From Gimesia chilikensis (GTDB lineage Bacteria; Planctomycetota; Planctomycetia; Planctomycetales; Planctomycetaceae), in assembly GCF_007744075.1 (NCBI RefSeq), contig NZ_CP036266.1, forward strand, positions 186,001 through 250,000: a stretch of 64,000 nt of DNA, in the 5' to 3' direction. Both the position numbers and the translations under genes were made by a program. How positions within the stretch are numbered: position 1 is the stretch's first letter; each line of letters begins with the position of its first letter. Shown in pieces: positions 50,001-58,424 of the stretch. Under the pieces are notes generated by a model, which was not told the DNA's origin, did no database searches, and worked only from the letters and a program-made list of their open reading frames with translations.

Positions 50001-51048
50001 AAACGCGCTGGACTCGGACGATGAAGAACTGAGTGAGCAGGCGGCCTATGGTCTGCAGATGGTCGGTACCTTAAATGAACAATGGACGCCGGTCCTGATG
50101 AAGTTAATGCAAAATCGGGATTACCGGCAGGCGTCCATTGAACAGTTGGGAGAGATGGGAGCTGCCGCGAAATCAGCAGTGCCGGCTTTGATTGATCTGC
50201 TGGGGACAGTCAGTTATTACGAGGATACCACTTATGCGCTGGGAGAACTGGGGTCGTCTGCTGCGGAAGCGATTCCGGCGCTGCGGAAGATGCTGACGAA
50301 TGAGCGAACCATGTATGCGGCTGCTCAGGCGCTGGAGAAGATTGAAGAAGACCATCAGCCAACGATCGACATCTTGGCGAAGAACCTCGATCAACCGAAT
50401 CTGCGCGGGGATGCTGCCTATAGCCTGGGAGTCTTTGCCGCGGATGCTCCCGAGCGGATCGAGCCTCTGTTATTGAAAGTGATCAGCGGCGAAAATCAGT
50501 ATGACCGTGAAATGGCGCTGCGTGCCGCCGGCTCTTTGAAGTCTAAAGCGGTGGTCGCGATGCTGATTAAAGTACTGGAAGAAGACGACCAGGATCTGTC
50601 TGACCTGGCTGCGCTGTCGCTGGGAAAACTGGCGATTGAAGCGGAACTGGTGGTACCAGCCTTGCTGAAATCGATGCAGGACGCGGATGAACGGGTGCAA
50701 TATGCCGCAGTGCAGGCCCTGGGTAAGTTTGGTGCCGACGCTGCACCTGCGGTGCCCGCTTTACTCAAAGCCTTGGATGACAAATCCATTCGCGTGGCCG
50801 CCGCTGGTGCTTTAGGCCGCATCGGCGCACCGGCGCAGGAAGCCATTCCCCGCCTGATCAAAATGCTGGATGATCCGCAAGAGCGGCGTGCAGCACTGGA
50901 AGGACTCAAGCAGTTCGGACCACTGGCAGAATCCGCTGTCCCCCGCTTGAAGGAACTGGAGCAGGAGTCCCGGAACTATGATCTGCGACTGGTCAAAGCG
51001 ACCCTCAAAGCGATTCAGTCGCCGGAGGAAACCGGGGAGGAAAAGTAA
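47044..51048 (+). CDS. Giant HEAT-repeat lipoprotein with an internal thioredoxin domain
   Basis: ATG 47044 (MYQKTGWLIGLMLLVGC) gives a lipoprotein signal whose lipobox Cys is residue 17; total 1334 residues. After a Pro/Gln/Lys-rich linker and a short HEAT segment comes a thioredoxin fold (about residues 145-240) with the active site WCGPC (Cys160 and Cys163) and the cis-proline block ITSIPTFAL. The remaining ~1100 residues are HEAT/PBS-lyase-type helical repeats, strongest at the C-terminus (SAVPALIDLLG, PAVPALLKAL). It should sit on the outer-membrane or periplasmic side as a scaffold with a redox-active module. A tandem paralog follows 95 bp downstream. Confidence 0.88.
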   Translation: MYQKTGWLIGLMLLVGCGEQPKPVEQTQTTASQKPASQVSPSQAKPEPAPAQEPVTQKEKTAAPQKDSSGDDYVKRVVAEHQEKTFQRSLSELKAKDRDQRVMAVAMMVTSKIDPNRVVAGLLNVVDDKDEQVANMSRKYIQSHTFESKGQLVDFYADWCGPCRMMKPVVKELQDEGYPVIQVDVDENPDLSSHFYITSIPTFALIVDGSMRQRRIGVVDKSELLKLLKAIPKPDKQDREKAYVTDPKLKVYGALVTMQSENPWYRYEAKQQLKQASLPTLIEILQDPGQRTVFRESVMQVLESFMKSEDQATQIVKVLTEIMNDPKQSEELRGMAVIFLSRHDPARSGALDEKLVALLKASRSEALQAEVAEEIGNRKIKQGLPVLIDKVKHLDQAPEDVRTAYIFALGQFRAAADAAVPALLTAYSNYPDESDAISEALEEICPDSKAATEALIKVLAEDDAEARSLAVSLLDQAEYIRTASSSLQKLLNDPDPEISLKAAKLLEKIGGADQKIVSALVKQLDEGEVDWEIRSALRTAWRYSYPALTKIICDPQSTPQARENAMSVLRDFHHRPSPEEQALLEQALDQKDLLTKQCAAIMLSSSESQQSQINSLLLEAVKSDNEGVRLHAARALGSRRKSLSKPQQEQAKAALLKLLKESDSRVSEAAGSALANFELTEDELKTVVESLENPDLQYSVMSILNRQKTLPGAVVPLLTAKLVSDEIDEELINQLTAVVSRGGKPALKSLEAVVSNTEVDPERRAKVILALSEVTADEPELVKYLQAFLKEKQPEPLQVAAAIAVSGEVEDKQSLVPLLLTGVQSENWEIKQFAGEALTNIAADSPEALKLVQAQLKELDPKQQSAVLVLLCQDERLRDQFSSQLLSQVQGMDQETDAYQLRAAISYLVRGDREGTAINKLLAEQDQEIVQQTLRTLGNNADGVPKAVLPELEALLKNAPPKTRLLAALCLLKAGSEDEGLLTIVRNALDSDDEELSEQAAYGLQMVGTLNEQWTPVLMKLMQNRDYRQASIEQLGEMGAAAKSAVPALIDLLGTVSYYEDTTYALGELGSSAAEAIPALRKMLTNERTMYAAAQALEKIEEDHQPTIDILAKNLDQPNLRGDAAYSLGVFAADAPERIEPLLLKVISGENQYDREMALRAAGSLKSKAVVAMLIKVLEEDDQDLSDLAALSLGKLAIEAELVVPALLKSMQDADERVQYAAVQALGKFGADAAPAVPALLKALDDKSIRVAAAGALGRIGAPAQEAIPRLIKMLDDPQERRAALEGLKQFGPLAESAVPRLKELEQESRNYDLRLVKATLKAIQSPEETGEEK

Positions 51049-51143
51049 AACGATTGTCTGTCCGGTTTGCAAAAGAGACGTGTTTCTGGTATCGATTGGG
51101 GTCTAGTATTTTCTTTAAAACATTCACTCATAAGAAGTAAGGA

Positions 51144-54077
51144 ATGAAAGAACCTGTCGAGGGTACAGGAAGTCAAGCAGAACCGGGCCTGTCCAGTCTG
51201 TTGGCCCGCATTAAAAACCACAACGAATTTCAATCAGCTGCTGCCTCCACGCGACTGTCGATCATCGCCGCCTTGGGGAGATTGGGAGCTGCGGCTGATT
51301 CTGCTGTGCCTGATCTGCTCGCAGCTTACAAGTCACTGCCGGACGATGCGGAAGTCATCGCCCAGGCACTGAAACAGATCTGCAGGGACTCGAAAACAGC
51401 GCCAGTAGAACTTGTGAAAGTACTGGCCACTGATGATCTGCGGATCAGGGATCTGGCGGACGATCTGCTGACGGAGGCTGCCTGTCTCAAGAACGCAGCC
51501 GCGGATCTCCGGGCAATATTGAACGATCCGAACTCGCCGGTGAGAGACAAAGCTGCCTGTCATTTGCAGGAGGTTGGCAGCGACGACAGGCAACTGGTCT
51601 CAGTGCTGATCGAACTGCTGGATGAAGCGGAAACCAGCTGGGAGACTCAAGCTGTGCTGAAGTCTGCTTGGCTATATTCGCTCCCGGAACTGGTAAGGTT
51701 GATTTGTGATCCATCCAGGTCCCTGCGAAGTAAGCTGAGAGCAGCCGCAATCATTCTGGAAATCAACTGTATTAAGAGGATCAAACATCTGACCGATCGG
51801 TCTTTCCGGACTGTGGACAGGGCCGACCAACGTCTGCTGGAAGCGGCTCTGGAGGGAACAGATTCCTGGACGCGTTACTGTGCGGCCTGTGCACTTTCAG
51901 GTTCGGATTCGCGCCACCCGAAGATTTATGGCACGTTGATCGACGGGCTGCAGGCGTCGCAGGCGGAACTTCGTTGTTGCTGCCTGAAGGCGCTGGGCCG
52001 ACGTAGGAATGAGCGGGAACAGGTGGACGCGAATGTGACCGCGCGCTTAATTGAGCTGCTGGAAGATCCTGATCCTGAAGTGGTCTCTGCCGCCGGCGCT
52101 GTGCTGTCGCAGTTACGTTTTTCTGCCGCCGACTGGATTGCGTTAATCGGGCTGCTGGAACAACGAGCGTTAAGCTACCGGGTATTGAGTTTGTTGCGGG
52201 AACAGGAAGAAGTGCCCGTAGTCGCTGTGACACCCTTGATCCATATTCTGTGTCACGGCGGTCTTGAGGGGGAGCAGGTCAGGCTGTTGATCGCCATACT
52301 CGTCAAGGCAGGACGCCCAGCCCTGGAGGCAATGCGCTCCGTGATACTCGACAGCAGTCTGCCTGGAAATGTACGTGCTGCTGTGTTGCGCGGCGCAGTA
52401 AAGATTGCGCCCGCGGAGCCGGAAGTGATTTCCCTGCTGTCCGGACTGTTGGAATCAGACGATCCCGAGTTGCGGATGTCCGCGGCTATTGAAATTGCGG
52501 ACAAGATGGATGATAGCCAGCCACTGATTCCGCTGCTGGTGGCGGGGTTGCAGAGTGAAGACTACTCAATGAAACACTCCGCGCTGGAGGCTCTCAAAAA
52601 GATCGTGGCACATTCACCGACAGTGCTCGCTTCTGTCATTCCTCATTTGAATGACGTACCCCGTGAACAGCGTTTGATGCTGACGTTTTCTTTCTATCAT
52701 GGTAATCAACAACATCCGGAACTGCGCAGGGTGATGCTGTCATTACTCCATGAAATGAACCAGGGGGAGGACGAACGGCTGACGTGGTCAGTCGTGCTGC
52801 GTGAGCTGATTTGCGTTGAGCCTGAATCATTTCTGCTGGAGCTGCTGGCGGATACAGATGAAGATCTGGTACAGGAAACATTGGTGGTGCTGGATGCTTC
52901 CGGTCTGTCGCTGTCAGATCCGCTGCGCGATCAGCTGGAACAGATTCTTTCAGGAGCGAATCAGAAGAGCGGGTTGCTGGCGGCACTAATTCTGTTCAAA
53001 GCGGATTCCCGTAATAATAGGCTGCGGATAATAATAAGCGAATTTTTAACGGGAGACGACTGGGAACTGTTTCAGGTCGCGATTGACGGATTAGAGAAAG
53101 TGCCTGCGCTCGATGCGAAATGGGCGCCGCTGCTGATCGATCTATTGCAGAAGCAGGAGGCCCGGTTCCTGGCCATCAGACAGCTGGGAACGATGGGAGC
53201 CGCCGCCGAACCGGCCATTCCGACATTGGTCGAATATCTGGATACCACCAGTTATTTCAAGGTCTGTGCAGAGGCCCTCCAGCAGTTGGGACGACTGGCT
53301 GCGCCTGCGATTCCTGTACTGCGAGCGCATCTGCAGAAGAAAGGGTCTCTCCGTGAGGCTTGTGAGGCACTGGCATGTATCGAAGAGGACCACCGTCCGA
53401 CACTGGCGATCCTGACACAAAATCTGGAGCAACCGGATTTGCGTTCCAGAACCTGCCTGGGGCTGGCCTGTTTTGCAGAGGCCTTGCCGACGGAGGTGGA
53501 ATCACTATTGCTGGAGGTTTTTCAGAGTAATGTGGAGTATGATCGGAGCGGGGCAATTCGTGGGCTGGGTTCCCTCAAGACTAAGACAGCCTGGCAACGG
53601 TTAGTCCAGGTGCTGGAAACAGAGAATCCAAGCTTATGGCCGATGGCGGCGTCTGCATTGGGAGAAATCGGACGGGAACCCGAGATTACGGTGCCACTTC
53701 TGATCAAGGTGCTGAATTCGGAGTCCTGGCAGGCCCGTCAGTCCGCCGCACATGCGCTGGGGCAATTTGGAGCAGCGGCTCAGTCCGCCGTACCGGACCT
53801 GATGACTACGTTAAACGATGCAAGGCACTTTTCAGCGGCCGCTGGTGCCTTGAGCGCGATTGGTGAGCCAGCGATCGCAGCCATTCCCTGCCTGGTAGAA
53901 ATGCTGGACAACGGGGAGTATCGTTGTGAAGTACTGCGGGTGCTGACTCGGTTCGGTCCCTTGGCAAAAGCAGCCCTGCCCAGACTGAAGGAGCTGGAAG
54001 CAAATGTCTCCCGATGTGACCTGCCTAAGATCAGAGTCGTGATCGAAGCCATTGAATCGCCGGATTCGAATCTGTGA
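51144..54077 (+). CDS. HEAT-repeat protein, tandem paralog without signal or thioredoxin
   Basis: This 977-residue protein is made almost entirely of HEAT repeats. It is collinear with residues ~400 to the end of the preceding lipoprotein: shared blocks include LPDDAEVIAQALKQIC versus YPDESDAISEALEEIC, and the C-terminal ALPRLKELE versus AVPRLKELE followed by LPKIRVVIEAIESP versus LRLVKATLKAIQSP. It starts without a signal peptide or lipobox, so as read it is cytoplasmic. It looks like a tandem duplication that lost the export and thioredoxin parts. Function unknown; a protein-binding scaffold is likely. Confidence 0.82.
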   Translation: MKEPVEGTGSQAEPGLSSLLARIKNHNEFQSAAASTRLSIIAALGRLGAAADSAVPDLLAAYKSLPDDAEVIAQALKQICRDSKTAPVELVKVLATDDLRIRDLADDLLTEAACLKNAAADLRAILNDPNSPVRDKAACHLQEVGSDDRQLVSVLIELLDEAETSWETQAVLKSAWLYSLPELVRLICDPSRSLRSKLRAAAIILEINCIKRIKHLTDRSFRTVDRADQRLLEAALEGTDSWTRYCAACALSGSDSRHPKIYGTLIDGLQASQAELRCCCLKALGRRRNEREQVDANVTARLIELLEDPDPEVVSAAGAVLSQLRFSAADWIALIGLLEQRALSYRVLSLLREQEEVPVVAVTPLIHILCHGGLEGEQVRLLIAILVKAGRPALEAMRSVILDSSLPGNVRAAVLRGAVKIAPAEPEVISLLSGLLESDDPELRMSAAIEIADKMDDSQPLIPLLVAGLQSEDYSMKHSALEALKKIVAHSPTVLASVIPHLNDVPREQRLMLTFSFYHGNQQHPELRRVMLSLLHEMNQGEDERLTWSVVLRELICVEPESFLLELLADTDEDLVQETLVVLDASGLSLSDPLRDQLEQILSGANQKSGLLAALILFKADSRNNRLRIIISEFLTGDDWELFQVAIDGLEKVPALDAKWAPLLIDLLQKQEARFLAIRQLGTMGAAAEPAIPTLVEYLDTTSYFKVCAEALQQLGRLAAPAIPVLRAHLQKKGSLREACEALACIEEDHRPTLAILTQNLEQPDLRSRTCLGLACFAEALPTEVESLLLEVFQSNVEYDRSGAIRGLGSLKTKTAWQRLVQVLETENPSLWPMAASALGEIGREPEITVPLLIKVLNSESWQARQSAAHALGQFGAAAQSAVPDLMTTLNDARHFSAAAGALSAIGEPAIAAIPCLVEMLDNGEYRCEVLRVLTRFGPLAKAALPRLKELEANVSRCDLPKIRVVIEAIESPDSNL

Positions 54078-54123
54078 TCAGGACAGATTGTGATGTGACA
54101 TTCTTTCGTTTTGAATGGTAATT

Positions 54124-54840
54124 TCATTCTTGAGTTGGTTTATTCTTCGGCAATGCGGTTTTGATTTCGCGGGCGACCTGTTGTGCCAGTTTTTGGGAGC
54201 CGGCGGTTTTGAAGTGGACGTTTCCCGGGCCGGCCCAGAGGGGGGCTTCAAAGCCTGAAGCGAGTTTGTGAAGATCGTTGATTTTGATGCCGTGCTGTTT
54301 CATGATCTTTTCCGCGACCTCGTTGTATTTCAAATCGTCGCCGACGACGCGGCCCGCTTCCCCTTTCGGCACCGGCGTGGTGGTCGCCCAGATCAATGTG
54401 GCTCCCGTTTTTTCGAGTTGCTCCACCAGCGCTTCCAGATTTTTCTCGTACTGGTCGAGGGGGACCGAGATGGTGCCGTTCACTTTATCGCGGTGTCCCT
54501 GGGTTTTTGAATCGGGGTGCCGATAGCAGAGGTCGTGCAGGCCCCAGTTGAAATGGATCACGTCCCAGTCGGTTTTGCCCAGCCAGCGCTGGAGGTTTTT
54601 GAGACCCCGGTTTGTATCACCGCAGTTGGCTTTGACACGTTCGACGTTCGCGACCCCTTTCAGCAGTTCGATAGTGGGTTTGGTGTAACCGATGGAAATC
54701 GAGTCGCCGATAATCAGCACGCGGGGCAGGTTGGGATCTACTTTGGTTTCCTGTTTCTGTTCTGCTGTTGCGAGCGAAGTCAGACATAGAACCGTCAACA
54801 ACGCTGTGAGAATTCGGCTGTGGTCGGTCAGTCGAGGCAT
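54124..54840 (-). CDS. Secreted SGNH/GDSL hydrolase
   Basis: From ATG at 54840 (MPRLTDHSRILTALLTVLCLTSLATAEQ), with AGGAG eight bases upstream, the protein has 238 residues and a signal peptide. The SGNH blocks are IIGDSISIGY (nucleophile Ser), CGDTNRGL, HFNWGLHDLCY (Asn) and VHFKTAGSQKLA (catalytic His). Typical of planctomycete secreted esterases that probably deacetylate polysaccharides. The longer start at 54876 lacks a suitable ribosome binding site. Confidence 0.85.
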   Translation of the reverse strand: MPRLTDHSRILTALLTVLCLTSLATAEQKQETKVDPNLPRVLIIGDSISIGYTKPTIELLKGVANVERVKANCGDTNRGLKNLQRWLGKTDWDVIHFNWGLHDLCYRHPDSKTQGHRDKVNGTISVPLDQYEKNLEALVEQLEKTGATLIWATTTPVPKGEAGRVVGDDLKYNEVAEKIMKQHGIKINDLHKLASGFEAPLWAGPGNVHFKTAGSQKLAQQVAREIKTALPKNKPTQE

Positions 54841-55045
54841 CTGATGATCTCCTGAGGAAATGGTGTGCGAAGTCATCCAGTATCAGCGAGACGCGCAGGC
54901 GGGTCAAGCAGGACTTGTGAGAAATCAGAGTGACTGTTTTCCAATGAAATTAATTTCCTGCAGAAAACAGCGAACCCCTGCTGAACGTTCACTGTCTTTT
55001 ATCGGCAACAGACGAGCGGTGTTTTGTCTGTGAACGAATTGATCT

Positions 55046-55116
55046 GCCTTGCGGGTGTGATGGATGCACGATGGTCTTCGGAACCATTAGACGGGGTTCG
55101 ATTCCCTGGCGGGGTA
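55046..55116 (+). tRNA. tRNA-Arg (anticodon UCG)
   Basis: A full cloverleaf can be drawn: acceptor GCCTTGC/GCGGGGT (several G-U pairs), D-arm GTGT-GATGGAT-GCAC, anticodon arm ATGGT-CTTCGGA-ACCAT with anticodon TCG at 55078-55080, short variable region, T-arm CGGGG-TTCGATT-CCCTG, and A73. CCA is not encoded. The D-arm style (GTGTGATGGATGCAC) resembles tRNA-Arg genes of phages. The G-U-rich acceptor stem is weak, so a degraded or specialised tRNA cannot be excluded. Confidence 0.75.
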
Positions 55117-55129
55117 CTTGAGTAAAACT

Positions 55130-55201
55130 GACGCTGGAGCCAGATGGCCAGGCGACTGCCTGCAAAGCAGTTCTAAGTGGGTTCGACTCCCACCGGCGTC
55201 T
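55130..55201 (+). tRNA. tRNA-Cys (anticodon GCA)
   Basis: A good cloverleaf: acceptor GACGCTG/CGGCGTC, D-arm GCC-AGATGGCCA-GGC, anticodon arm ACTGC-CTGCAAA-GCAGT with anticodon GCA, T-arm GTGGG-TTCGACT-CCCAC, and discriminator T73, the tRNA-Cys identity base. No encoded CCA. It lies 13 bp after the tRNA-Arg gene and 4 bp before the first Y-RNA-like unit, so one primary transcript is likely. Position 8 is G instead of the usual T. Confidence 0.9.
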
Positions 55202-55205
55202 TAAA

Positions 55206-55280
55206 CCAGCCAACTGCCGATGCGGACTACATCTTTCTGTCAAAAAGAACCGATGTCTGTGTCATTCCTTCGTTGGCCGG
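55206..55280 (+). ncRNA. Y-RNA-like unit 1
   Basis: A 9-bp closing stem (CCAGCCAAC 55206-55214 with GTTGGCCGG 55272-55280, one A-C mismatch) encloses TGCCGATGCGGACTACAT on the 5' side and CTTC just before the 3' stem strand. These two conserved elements recur in the next units. An inner stem ACATC/GATGT closes a small loop. The unit ends in TTTG. It is short, with no tRNA-like insert. The assignment to Y RNA rests on the shared motif and on the rsr gene downstream. Confidence 0.65.
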
Positions 55281-55287
55281 TTTGTTG

Positions 55288-55474
55288 AAAATCCAACTGC
55301 CTGTCGGGATTACATTATGACGGTCCTAAGGTAGCTAACCTGGAGTGATCCAGGGAAGGTGAGCGCAACGGCATCTCTGTGAGATGGTCTGGCGCGTGTC
55401 GACTGACGGTTTCACATGCGACCGATCAGGACGGCCGAAGAGGCAACAATCTCGATGCCCCTTCGTTGGGTTTT
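55288..55474 (+). ncRNA. Y-RNA-like unit 2, with a 23S-like stretch
   Basis: A 10-bp closing stem (AAAATCCAAC 55288-55297 with GTTGGGTTTT 55465-55474) encloses CTGCC TGTCGGGATTACATT on the 5' side and CTTC on the 3' side, the shared unit motif. The insert is about 140 nt. From 55317 to 55338 it reads ATGACGGTCCTAAGGTAGC plus TAA, close to the 23S rRNA segment after helix 69. Further hairpins follow (CCTGG/CCAGG at 55339-55354, CATCTC-TGT-GAGATG at 55372-55386). The 3' stem strand runs into a T4-A7 tract. Confidence 0.65.
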
Positions 55475-55484
55475 AAAAAAAGAC

Positions 55485-55630
55485 ATGACCGACTGCCGAT
55501 CTGGAGTACATGGCTTACGACCCGGGGGTTGTGGGTTCGAGTCCCACCAGCGCTATTTCGCAAAGCGAGTCGCGCCGTAGCTCAATGGTAGAGCACCGTA
55601 GAAACTCTGGTTCACCACTTCGTCGGTTGT
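55485..55630 (+). ncRNA. Y-RNA-like unit 3 with tRNA mimic (YrlA-like)
   Basis: The closing stem ATGACCGAC/GTCGGTTGT holds TGCCGATCTGGAGTACATGG on the 5' side and CCACTTC on the 3' side. The insert is a permuted tRNA body: T-arm GTGGG-TTCGAGT-CCCAC (55531-55547), then CAGCGC, an 18-nt loop and GCGCCG forming an acceptor-like stem (one C-A mismatch), then D-arm GCTC-AATGGTA-GAGC (55580-55594). The anticodon arm is replaced by the Ro-binding stem. This is the organisation described for bacterial YrlA RNAs, which mimic tRNA and are encoded next to rsr. Confidence 0.85.
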
Positions 55631-55738
55631 ATTTACTGTCGAAAGACGATCTGTCAGCAGACGGATCGCATGCATTCAAGGAGACCGAAACTTTGATCGT
55701 CGACAAGCCGAGACGCAAATAGCGTCACATGCAAACAG
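55631..55738 (+). other. Structured spacer between Y-like units 3 and 4
   Basis: About 108 nt with two perfect or near-perfect hairpins: CGATCTGTC-AGCA-GACGGATCG (55647-55668, one G-T pair) and GACGC-AAATA-GCGTC (55712-55726). It lacks the TGCCG/CTTC unit motif. It could be a processing spacer or a further diverged small RNA. Confidence 0.45.
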
Positions 55739-55881
55739 GACCGACTGCCGAAGGGGAGTACATAGTGATCTGTTAGTTGTGGGTTCGAATCCCACCAGCG
55801 CCGCGTGCAACCGCACAACACGTTGTAGCTTTAATGGTAGAAGCATCAGAAGAAAACTCTCTTTACACAACTTCGTCGGTC
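55739..55881 (+). ncRNA. Y-RNA-like unit 4 with tRNA mimic (YrlA-like)
   Basis: A perfect 7-bp closing stem GACCGAC (55739-55745)/GTCGGTC (55875-55881), followed by TTTCTT, holds TGCCGAAGGGGAGTACATAG on the 5' side and CTTC on the 3' side. The insert again carries a T-arm (GTGGG-TTCGAAT-CCCAC, 55779-55795), an acceptor-like stem region closed by a loop (GCGTG...CACG) and a D-arm (GCTT...AAGC, 55828-55844, loop containing GG). Same permuted-tRNA architecture as unit 3 but diverged in sequence. Confidence 0.82.
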
Positions 55882-55895
55882 TTTCTTAAGCGACT

Positions 55896-56044
55896 CACTC
55901 GACTGCTGGAGTGGAGTACATGGTTTCGCTGGTTCAATTCCTGCCCGGCCCACTGAATATTTAAATCGGGGCCGGACCCTGGACTCCGCGTGCGCGCGGA
56001 GAGGCAGGGTGGGACTCTGCTCGAATACCTCGTCGAGTGCTTTT
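55896..56044 (+). ncRNA. Y-RNA-like unit 5, degenerate tRNA mimic
   Basis: A perfect 8-bp closing stem CACTCGAC (55896-55903)/GTCGAGTG (56032-56039), then CTTTT. The 5' side has TGCTGGAGTGGAGTACATGG, a variant of the unit motif. The insert has a weakened T-arm (GCTGG-TTCAATT-CCTGC, one T-T mismatch), an acceptor-like stem CCGGCCC/GGGCCGG and, in place of a D-arm, an ACCCTG/CAGGGT stem topped by CTCCGCG-TGCG-CGCGGAG. The 3' side has CCTC instead of CTTC. Confidence 0.65.
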
Positions 56045-56052
56045 ATTGAAGC

Positions 56053-56105
56053 TGCATTTAAGGGGTCTGGTCTCTTAAATAAGGAGACCAGACCCCTTAA
56101 ATGCA
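56053..56105. repeat. Perfect 22-bp inverted repeat
   Basis: Arms at 56053-56074 and 56084-56105 are exact reverse complements (core AAGGGGTCTGGTCTC / GAGACCAGACCCCTT) around a 9-nt loop. There is no T tract. It may be a REP/MITE-type insertion between the Y array and rsr, a processing site, or a strong folding barrier. Only one copy is seen in the window. Confidence 0.85.
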
Positions 56106-56116
56106 AACTTTGCACA

Positions 56117-56170
56117 GGATCCGGCTGCCGTCAGTGGGGACTGATGCGTCTTTCGCCGGACCCGTTTTTT
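56117..56170 (+). promoter_or_regulatory. Minimal Y-like hairpin in the rsr leader, possible autoregulatory element or attenuator
   Basis: GGATCCGGC (56117-56125) pairs with GCCGGACCC (56155-56163) with one A-C mismatch, the same stem geometry as unit 1. Inside are TGCCG, a TCAGT-GGGG-ACTGA hairpin and CTTTC directly before the 3' strand, that is, a minimal version of the unit motif. It is followed by GTTTTTT and then by the rsr ribosome binding site at 56171-56178. Rsr could bind its own leader, or the hairpin and T run could act as a terminator or attenuator. Confidence 0.55.
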
Positions 56171-56183
56171 AAAGGAGGCTATG

Positions 56184-57794
<1,611 letters not shown>

Positions 57795-57983
57795 TCGGCT
57801 CGGTTGGTTATCTGGGATACCCCTGGTCTGAGAAATCGGGCCAGGGGTGTTTTGGGATCTGGTGATAGCCAATGATATGAGGGGAAACTCGATTGATTGT
57901 TTATGACTTGACTCAAGCTTCCAGATACCTTTTCCTGATCAGATCAGGAAATTAAAAAAGTGTTATGTCTATGGAAGAGAGTT

Positions 57984-58424
57984 ATGATCCCGAAATCTGA
58001 ACTTATCTTTGTTTATGAAGGATACTGGGGAGATAAGAAATTTGCGTTTGGTAGTACGGAAGAGGATGCTCTAAAAGCTCTAGAACGATGTTATGCTTAT
58101 GGGGAGCCAGAAGAAGATCTTGAGGATCGACTAGGAACTCATTGGGCAATCGGCGATGAAAGTGAAGGATGGCGCATAGTACCTAGAGAAGTTAAAGTTC
58201 AACATATCGATGGTACAGTTTACGGGAGTTTTCCAAACAACCTGCCGGTCCATCTTTACTGGGACTGCCCATCCTGTGGGTATAACTGGGGAGATGACAT
58301 ATTAGCTGATACTAAATTTCCTCATTTAGTTTTGTGTAAACATCGAAAAAATTCAGGTCTGGAAGCTTCTTACTTTTTAGTTCATCTTAGTGAAGAAGAT
58401 GGAGAAAAGTTAAAAGGAACTTGA
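57984..58424 (+). CDS. Unrecognised small protein, copy A of a tandem pair
   Basis: Start at ATG 57984 (MIPKSELIFVYEGYWGDK), as in copy B at 59691. The 146-residue protein has a C-terminal Cys pair (CPSCGYN) and a later Cys-x-His (CKH), a possible zinc ribbon. It ends HLSEEDGEKLKGT like copy B. Codon use is AT-rich against the flanking chromosome. No family recognised; small cytoplasmic proteins of this style are frequent in toxin/immunity islands. Confidence 0.7.
   Translation: MIPKSELIFVYEGYWGDKKFAFGSTEEDALKALERCYAYGEPEEDLEDRLGTHWAIGDESEGWRIVPREVKVQHIDGTVYGSFPNNLPVHLYWDCPSCGYNWGDDILADTKFPHLVLCKHRKNSGLEASYFLVHLSEEDGEKLKGT

Noticed and set aside
55317..55338. Fragment of a 23S rRNA gene or an I-CeuI-type intron site
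   Set aside because: Similarity ends abruptly on both sides and the flanks form the Y-unit stem, so this is not a broken rRNA operon. No intron or homing nuclease is present.
55485..55881. Permuted tRNA genes like those of some archaea and red algae
   Set aside because: The T-arm, acceptor and D-arm order fits a permuted tRNA, but no anticodon arm can be formed. That position is taken by the shared Ro-type stem, so YrlA-like mimics explain the data better.
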